Shown here: positions 59,269 through 64,000 of the stretch, piece by piece | Layout of the letters: every line of letters begins with the position of its first letter | Position numbering within the stretch: position 1 is the stretch's first letter | NCBI RefSeq assembly: GCF_034439435.1 | Contig: NZ_JAPCKJ010000001.1 | Location: 558,001-622,000, forward strand | DNA: 64,000 nt | Source of the DNA: Sarcina sp034439435 | GTDB taxonomy: Bacteria > Bacillota > Clostridia > Clostridiales > Clostridiaceae | Direction of reading: 5' to 3' | The notes under the pieces: model-generated | What the model was told of the DNA's origin: nothing | Seen by the model: only the letters and a program-made list of their open reading frames with translations | The model's database searches: none | Translations under genes and position numbers: made by a program

Positions 59269-60558
59269 TTAATTCTTATTTTTCTTTATAGACATAGTAA
59301 ATTTGACAATAAGTACAATAATTAATATTAAATTTATACTTAATATTAATAAGTAATTATAAATAGGTATATTATTACCATCTATATTTTTTTGTAATTT
59401 AAAAAGTACACCTTTATTTCCATCTAATATATAGAGATTATCCTGAATTATCTTCATATCATTTATATAGGCATTTTCTTCTAAGCTTATGATATCTTTA
59501 ACTTCTCCCGCCTTAAGAAACCTTGAAAGAGTATTTTTTTCGTGATTAAAAAACAAAAAGGCATTTTCTTCTAATATTATTCCCTCTCTATCTATTAACA
59601 AGGCATTAATCTCTCCAACATTTTCAGTTTGATATATAGGTTTTGGCATTATATAACTTCTATGTTCATCTGTTATAAAATTAATTATAGGTTTTCCTTC
59701 TTCTCTAAACCTTGGAGAGTTAACAGGATCTCCTCCACTATAATCTGGCCATCCATACCAAGTACCTTTTCCTTCTATTTTATATATATAGTCATTATCA
59801 CCATTTAAAGGTCTATATCCTTTTTCCTCAATTCCTCCAACTATTGCAAAAATTTCTCCTGAACTGTTTAAATCAATTCCCTTAACATTTCTTATTCCAT
59901 AAGAATATAGCTTTTTCTCATTATTCTTTATATCAACCTCTATAATTGCTCCATTTCCTACTATGTTTCCTTTTACTACTTCTCCCTTTTGTGTTTTAGT
60001 ATTGTATGGCACAAAAGCTCCTTTTTTATTTTCATCATAATTTCTTCCATTTAAAATAGTATCTACTGGAGGTATATCATAGGCTTCTCCCTCCTCAGCT
60101 ACAATTCCTGAATTTGTAGCTGATCCTATACTCAAATAAAGTTTTCCTTCCTTTATCAAAATCATGGTGTTTTCTTTATTTAGCCCCTTATTAGGAATTT
60201 CTTCAATTAAAATTTCTTTACTTAAGTTATTTAAGTCATAAGATATTAACTTTTCATCTAAGGTGTAATATAACTTTCCATCATAATACTCTAAATCATA
60301 TATATTGCTTTCTTCCTTTGTCTCTAAAAATACATTATTGTTTTTATCTATTTTAAAAATATTATTCTTTACTGCTACATAAATTTCCTCTTCATCATTA
60401 CATAAAGCTTTTGCACCATCTAGCCCCTTTAAAATTAATTCTTCACTAAAATCTTCACTCTCTAAATATTTTCCATCCTTATTAGTAAAAAAACATATTC
60501 CACTTGATAATAGTGCACTAATTAAAATTAACCCTATAATCTTTATAATATTCTTCAT
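59269..60558 (-). CDS. Doubly membrane-anchored glucose/sorbosone-dehydrogenase-like beta-propeller
   Basis: A 429-residue protein with an N-terminal signal anchor (about 5-25) and a C-terminal membrane helix (about 398-422), so both ends lie in the membrane with a propeller between them. 'YSYGIRNVKGIDLNSSGEIFA' (about 218-238), 'GDNDYIYKIEGKG' and 'YGWPDYSGGDP' match the GSDH propeller signature; 'YGIRN' stands where soluble aldose dehydrogenases have 'GLRNP'. The PQQ-binding residues cannot be confirmed. It may be a sugar-binding or sensor protein rather than a dehydrogenase, since PQQ enzymes would be odd in this anaerobe. The start ATG 60558 follows AGGAGG. Confidence 0.65.
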   Translation of the reverse strand: MKNIIKIIGLILISALLSSGICFFTNKDGKYLESEDFSEELILKGLDGAKALCNDEEEIYVAVKNNIFKIDKNNNVFLETKEESNIYDLEYYDGKLYYTLDEKLISYDLNNLSKEILIEEIPNKGLNKENTMILIKEGKLYLSIGSATNSGIVAEEGEAYDIPPVDTILNGRNYDENKKGAFVPYNTKTQKGEVVKGNIVGNGAIIEVDIKNNEKKLYSYGIRNVKGIDLNSSGEIFAIVGGIEEKGYRPLNGDNDYIYKIEGKGTWYGWPDYSGGDPVNSPRFREEGKPIINFITDEHRSYIMPKPIYQTENVGEINALLIDREGIILEENAFLFFNHEKNTLSRFLKAGEVKDIISLEENAYINDMKIIQDNLYILDGNKGVLFKLQKNIDGNNIPIYNYLLILSINLILIIVLIVKFTMSIKKNKN

Positions 60559-60636
60559 CTTTCCTCCTAATCAGCCTCAATAATAAATTTTCACTATTAA
60601 GAAAATCAAAAGCAATTAATCACAATTACCTCCTAT

Positions 60637-60674
60637 ATAATGAATATTTAACATAAGTTGTGAATATTCATTAT
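60637..60674. promoter_or_regulatory. 12-bp inverted repeat upstream of the SpoVB-type gene
   Basis: ATAATGAATATT (60637-60648) and AATATTCATTAT (60663-60674) are perfect mirror arms with a 14-nt spacer. They lie 31 nt before the start codon, in the promoter region of the flippase gene. Confidence 0.45.
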
Positions 60675-60704
60675 TATTGAACTTTTAAATAAGGCGGTGA
60701 TTCA

Positions 60705-62234
60705 TTGGGTAAAGATGATTTTTATAAAAATTCTTTTATGCTGACAGCTTCAAATTTAACAACAGGTTTATTAGGCTTTATATTCTCAATGTACTTATCA
60801 AAAGTCCTAGGCCCCGAAGGAATGGGTCTATATGGAATTATAATGCCGATTTATAATCTATTTATATCCATCATGACTGCTGGTATAATTGCATCAATTT
60901 CCAAAATAACAGCTGTATATTCAGCCAAAGACGATTATAATAACATAATTCGTACTATGAAAGTCGTAGCTATTTTTAACTTTATTTGGTGTTTTATAAT
61001 AGGTATATTTGTTTTTTTCATATCACCTATAATAGGTAACTTTTGGGCTAAAGATCCTAGAATAATAAAAGCTATAATGGTAACTTGTCCAGCTATGATT
61101 TTTATATCTCTTTCAAACATATTAAAGGGATTCTTTTACGGAACATCTAAAATTACAGTTCCATCTTTTATAGATATTTTAGAAAAATCTCTTCGTATAC
61201 TTGTATTAGCAGTACTAATTTTTATCTTTAAGGCTCAAACTTTAGAAACTTTAGTTACCTTAGCTTATTTAGCCCTATGTTTGGGAGAACTCCAAAGTTT
61301 AATACTTTTATTTGGTTATTTTAAATATATGATAGGAAAAACACCTAAAAGAAATACTAAGGGAGAAAGCCGTGCTCAATTATTATTTGATGTTTTAGTA
61401 ACATCAGTTCCTCTATGTTTAAACGGTTTTTTAATGAGCATATTTAGCGTTATATCAACACTTTTAGTTCCTAAAAGACTTATTGTTGCTGGTTTTACTT
61501 ATTCTCAGGCATTATCACTTATAGGAAAATACTCCTCTATGGCTATGTCCATAGTAACCTTTCCTATAATAATAGTTTCTTCTATAAATACAATGTTAAT
61601 ACCAGATTTATCACAGACTTTAAGTAAAAGGAATTATATTTCTGCGGCCAAAAGAATTAGAGATGTAATTAAAATAGCATTTTTAATTGGTATTTGTACT
61701 GCTGTTGTAGGTTTATGTGTTCCAGATTCATTAGGAAAAGTATTCTTTGGAAGAGATGATTTAGGAGAATATATAAGAGTAACTTCATTAATGATGCCAA
61801 TAGTATTTACTTCTAACACTATGTATGGAATATTAAATGGTTTAGGAAAACAAAATGTAATTTTAAGAAATACTATAATAACAGAATTATTAGAAGTTAC
61901 TTTATTATTCTTTTTAACAGCTATACCATCTATAAATATATATGGTTATGCAATAACTATGCTTTTTGTTTCATCATTATCTCTATGCCTAAACCTTTAT
62001 GAAATATATAAAAACATAGATATAGGTTTATCCATATCTAATTGTTTTATATATATATTAGTTGGAATTTTAACTTATATATGCTTAAGTCCACTTTCAC
62101 TAAAACTTTCTTTCGTTGACTTTAGAGTTCAAGTTTTAGTTATTACCTTAATCGCAGTCTCTGTATTCATACTTTTAATTATTAAAGATAAATTTTCATC
62201 AAATTTAAAAAGAATTTCTATAAAAAGTAGATAA
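60705..62234 (+). CDS. SpoVB/MurJ-like polysaccharide flippase (MVF superfamily)
   Basis: A 509-residue membrane protein with about 14 helices that starts 'DFYKNSFMLTASNLTTGLLGFI', the family opening, followed by 'SKVLGPEGMGLYGIIMPIY', which is typical of stage V sporulation protein B. SpoVB-type proteins move lipid-linked wall precursors; SpoVB is needed for the spore cortex, though paralogues exist in clostridia. The start codon is TTG (60705) behind AAGGCGGTGA. It is convergent with the degenerate MBL gene and shares a terminator with it. Confidence 0.85.
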   Translation: MGKDDFYKNSFMLTASNLTTGLLGFIFSMYLSKVLGPEGMGLYGIIMPIYNLFISIMTAGIIASISKITAVYSAKDDYNNIIRTMKVVAIFNFIWCFIIGIFVFFISPIIGNFWAKDPRIIKAIMVTCPAMIFISLSNILKGFFYGTSKITVPSFIDILEKSLRILVLAVLIFIFKAQTLETLVTLAYLALCLGELQSLILLFGYFKYMIGKTPKRNTKGESRAQLLFDVLVTSVPLCLNGFLMSIFSVISTLLVPKRLIVAGFTYSQALSLIGKYSSMAMSIVTFPIIIVSSINTMLIPDLSQTLSKRNYISAAKRIRDVIKIAFLIGICTAVVGLCVPDSLGKVFFGRDDLGEYIRVTSLMMPIVFTSNTMYGILNGLGKQNVILRNTIITELLEVTLLFFLTAIPSINIYGYAITMLFVSSLSLCLNLYEIYKNIDIGLSISNCFIYILVGILTYICLSPLSLKLSFVDFRVQVLVITLIAVSVFILLIIKDKFSSNLKRISIKSR

Positions 62235-62258
62235 GGCTATACTATTTAGTATAGCCTT
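62233..62258 (+). terminator. Terminator hairpin at the end of the flippase gene
   Basis: An 11-bp perfect stem (62233-62243 with 62248-62258), loop ATTT, followed by CCTTTCTT. It overlaps the 3' ends of both converging genes. Confidence 0.7.
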
Positions 62259-63036
62259 CCTTTCTTGACAAAATTTCAAATTCTTTAGTTTCACCAAGAA
62301 CTCGCATTATTTTTATTCCTTTTTCTTCATTTAAATTAAAATGCTTAACTCCCATTTTCTTTATAAATTCATTATTCTCTGAATTTTCTATTATTACTAA
62401 AGGATTTAGGTTCTTTACTAATTTCTTTATTTCCTTTTTCTTTTCTTCTCCATCATTTAAATTTAAAATTTCTACTCTACAATCTTCTATTTTACTTAAC
62501 TCTAAAGCTTTATCATAAGATTCCTTAGACAAAACTGCTATTTTAATATTATCTACAGTAGCAAAAATCATACCTTCATTAGAATTATCTACTCTTTTTG
62601 CATTTAGAGAAATACTTTCTTTATTATAATTAAATCCCTCTTCCATAGATGTTATTTCTATATTCTTGCTTTTCATAAGACTTTTAGTTTCTTCATTTAA
62701 TCCTCCCAAAGTAGGAATAAGTATCTTTTTTATATTACTATTATTTATTGCCTCTTCAATAAACTCATTGCTTTCCTCTTTAAAAGAGTTTAAAACCAAT
62801 AAATCAATTTCGCCTAAATTTTCTTTATTGACTCCTTCTAAGATACTCTCTATATTATTTCCCTCACTTATAACAACAGTTTCACAAGGACTTTTTAAAA
62901 CTATTATTTCCTCTTCATAACCTAAAAACTCTATGGTATTTGGATTTTCTTTTGCGAATACATTAGTATTGCTACTAAATAGCAAAATCATAAGAAACAT
63001 AAGGAGTATCATTTTTATTTTTTTCCTATTTTTCAT
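62242..63036 (-). CDS. Secreted ComEC-like MBL-fold protein lacking metal ligands
   Basis: A 264-residue exported protein (signal peptide ending near 'NVFAKE'). The secondary structure follows the MBL domain of ComEC: 'EFLGYEEEIIVLKSPCETVVI', then 'LGEIDLLVLNSFKEESNEFIEEAI' where ComEC has 'DLLILTHPHxDH', then 'GMIFATVDNIKIAVLSKES'. The HxHxDH motif is replaced by 'NSFKEESNE', so it cannot bind the usual metals. It is probably a binding pseudoenzyme; alternatively the resemblance is only of fold. The start ATG 63036 is behind AGGTGGTG. The nearest intact relative is the gene at 6800. Confidence 0.5.
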   Translation of the reverse strand: MKNRKKIKMILLMFLMILLFSSNTNVFAKENPNTIEFLGYEEEIIVLKSPCETVVISEGNNIESILEGVNKENLGEIDLLVLNSFKEESNEFIEEAINNSNIKKILIPTLGGLNEETKSLMKSKNIEITSMEEGFNYNKESISLNAKRVDNSNEGMIFATVDNIKIAVLSKESYDKALELSKIEDCRVEILNLNDGEEKKKEIKKLVKNLNPLVIIENSENNEFIKKMGVKHFNLNEEKGIKIMRVLGETKEFEILSRKEGYTK

Positions 63037-63160
63037 AAAATTCACCACCTATACCAATAAAATCTCCAAAAAATATTTTTTTATACTTAATATTTAAACA
63101 TAAACTTTTCTTTTAAATACAGATTGTTTTTTTCAATTCTTAAAATATTAAATATACTAC

Positions 63161-63188
63161 AAAACTCAACATTCACCTAAAAAAGCCT
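63161..63188 (-). repeat. Half copy of the dispersed palindromic repeat
   Basis: On the minus strand it reads AGGCTTTTTTAGGTGAATG..., with 15 nt (63168-63182) identical to copy B at 26131 and the outer AGGC found at copy A. The second arm is not recognisable in the remaining intergenic sequence. Confidence 0.55.
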
Positions 63189-63194
63189 AAAAAA

Positions 63195-63228
63195 ATAACT
63201 ATATCAAGAAAATTCTTGATATAGCTAT
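63195..63228 (-). terminator. Terminator of cvfB
   Basis: A 16-bp stem with one G-U pair (63195-63210 with 63213-63228) and a 2-nt centre, then TTATTTTTTT on the minus strand. Confidence 0.85.
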
Positions 63229-63233
63229 TTAAA

Positions 63234-64000
63234 CTATTTTAATCTAGTTCCAAATTCATCTTGTTCTATTAAGCCTTTTTTCATTAATCCACCTAAGGCC
63301 ATTTTGAAATAGTTTTTAGAAGTTTTAAAAGTATTTCTTATTTCATCTGGAGTACTCTTATCATTTAAGCTCATAACTCCGCCATGTTCCTTTAAATACT
63401 CTAATATAGTATCTCCTAATTCGTTTCTCTCCTTAAGTTTATGATTTCTTAAAGATAACCCAACTATTCCATCTTCGTAAACCTTTATTATTTTACCTTT
63501 TATAGTATCTCCTGGTTTAATATTTGTGAAGTATTCGTTTTTAAGCACTACTCCTCTATATTTGTTATCTATTGCAACTCTTAAAGAATCATTAGTTTGA
63601 TATCCATATACTACTCCTGAAACTTCTGTTCCCAGTTTAGGTTCCTCTATTTCGTCTAAATATTTATCAATATCTGTTGTTGCTGCTAATCTTCCTGTTT
63701 TATCAACATATATATATACTAGATATTTTTTTCCTTCTTCCATGTTATATTTTTTTTCTTTCATTGGAACAAGTATATCTCTTTCTAAACCAAAATCAAC
63801 AAAAGCACCTATTTTAGTAATAGATTTAACTTCTAATAAAGCAACATCTCCAACAACAGCTAGAGGCTTTTTTAATGTAGCTATTAATCTATCTCTAGAA
63901 TCTCTATAAATAAAAGCTTCAACTTCATCCCCAACTTTTATTTCTTGTCCTGCTAAATTTCCGCTTGGAATTAATATGTCATCAGAAGTATTTCTAGTTC
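63234..64000 (-). CDS. cvfB: CvfB-type S1 RNA-binding protein (partial, 5' end off window)
   Basis: The frame is open from the stop at 63234 to the right edge of the window (255 codons), so an apparent ATG start at 63764 is internal. Visible in order are S1-like domains ('DEVEAFIYRDSRDRLIATL', then 'GAFVDFGLERDILVP'), a third with 'GTEVSGVVYGYQTN...YRGVVLKNEYF', a fourth ('GDTIKGKIIKVYEDGIVGLSL') and a C-terminal winged helix ('LKEHGGVMSLNDKSTPDEI'). CvfB proteins bind RNA and affect virulence gene expression in Staphylococcus aureus. Strong terminator downstream. Confidence 0.88.
   Translation of the reverse strand, partial: TRNTSDDILIPSGNLAGQEIKVGDEVEAFIYRDSRDRLIATLKKPLAVVGDVALLEVKSITKIGAFVDFGLERDILVPMKEKKYNMEEGKKYLVYIYVDKTGRLAATTDIDKYLDEIEEPKLGTEVSGVVYGYQTNDSLRVAIDNKYRGVVLKNEYFTNIKPGDTIKGKIIKVYEDGIVGLSLRNHKLKERNELGDTILEYLKEHGGVMSLNDKSTPDEIRNTFKTSKNYFKMALGGLMKKGLIEQDEFGTRLK

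Noticed and set aside
23240..63228. Similarity between the hairpins at 23240 and 63195 (shared TGATATAGCTAT)
   Set aside because: Both are ordinary terminators; a shared 12-nt AT-rich stem is weak evidence for a common origin and is not linked to the palindromic repeat arms.
63234..63764. A complete 176-residue gene starting at ATG 63764
   Set aside because: The frame stays open upstream to the window edge and encodes further CvfB S1-domain sequence, and no ribosome site precedes 63764.
1..64000. Search for CRISPR arrays, prophage, integrases, IS elements, tRNA or rRNA genes
   Set aside because: No regularly spaced direct repeats, transposase or integrase motifs, or tRNA/rRNA signatures were seen on either strand.

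Overview
The window is AT-rich, low-GC Firmicute DNA that looks like a Clostridium chromosome, most probably Clostridium perfringens or a close relative. That assignment is inferred from codon usage, TTA/AGA-rich genes, strong AGGAGG-type ribosome binding sites, a sodium-type V-ATPase operon, a thiSFGHE operon under a TPP riboswitch, and an rbsKDACB-rbsR operon. No prophage, integrase, transposase, CRISPR array, tRNA or rRNA was seen. Most genes are on the minus strand, and many convergent ends share strong hairpin terminators.

Layout. 1-6.5 kb: an edge-truncated short MprF/DUF2156 membrane protein, a small thioredoxin, a CE7 acetyl esterase with its own LacI-type operator, and a large LPXTG-anchored M14 zinc carboxypeptidase. 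6.8-8.1 kb: a membrane-anchored ComEC-like metallo-beta-lactamase and a DUF3783 protein. 8.3-12.3 kb: thiamine thiazole operon (thiS, thiF, thiG, thiH, thiE/tenI-like) behind a TPP riboswitch and attenuator. 12.3-16.6 kb: a DHA2 drug exporter, a RelA/SpoT-domain alarmone synthetase, a DUF6483-like protein, MsrB and an alpha/beta hydrolase. 16.7-20.5 kb: a Fur-controlled siderophore ABC transporter. 20.6-26.5 kb: small unknown proteins, a polysaccharide deacetylase, a VTT membrane protein, an M23 peptidase, two copies of a dispersed palindromic repeat and a 6S RNA gene. 26.5-31.1 kb: a DUF1292 protein and HelD, a DUF2383 protein, and a cation diffusion facilitator gene interrupted by an in-frame stop. 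31.3-39.4 kb: a VCBS-type repeat protein, a membrane-anchored unknown, an FUSC-type transporter and a SWIM/SNF2 helicase. 39.6-45.6 kb: complete ribose uptake operon. 45.6-47.9 kb: peptide deformylase, a TagO/WecA-type transferase and an ArsR-type regulator. 48.1-56.8 kb: nine-gene V-type ATPase operon. 57-64 kb: a B12-binding radical SAM protein overlapping a methyltransferase-like gene, an anchored sugar-dehydrogenase-like propeller, a SpoVB-type flippase, a degenerate MBL-like secreted protein and the 3' part of cvfB.

How parts work together. Ribose enters through RbsABC, is brought to the right ring form by RbsD and phosphorylated by RbsK; RbsR, encoded last, probably closes the loop on operators around the rbsK promoter. 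The thi operon makes the thiazole half of thiamine and is shut off by thiamine pyrophosphate through the riboswitch. The V-ATPase carries the residues of a Na+-translocating rotor. The least explained element is a family of imperfectly palindromic intergenic repeats (two 68-bp copies, one 46-bp copy lacking the centre and lying inside the thi operon, and one half copy), which no gene in the window accounts for.
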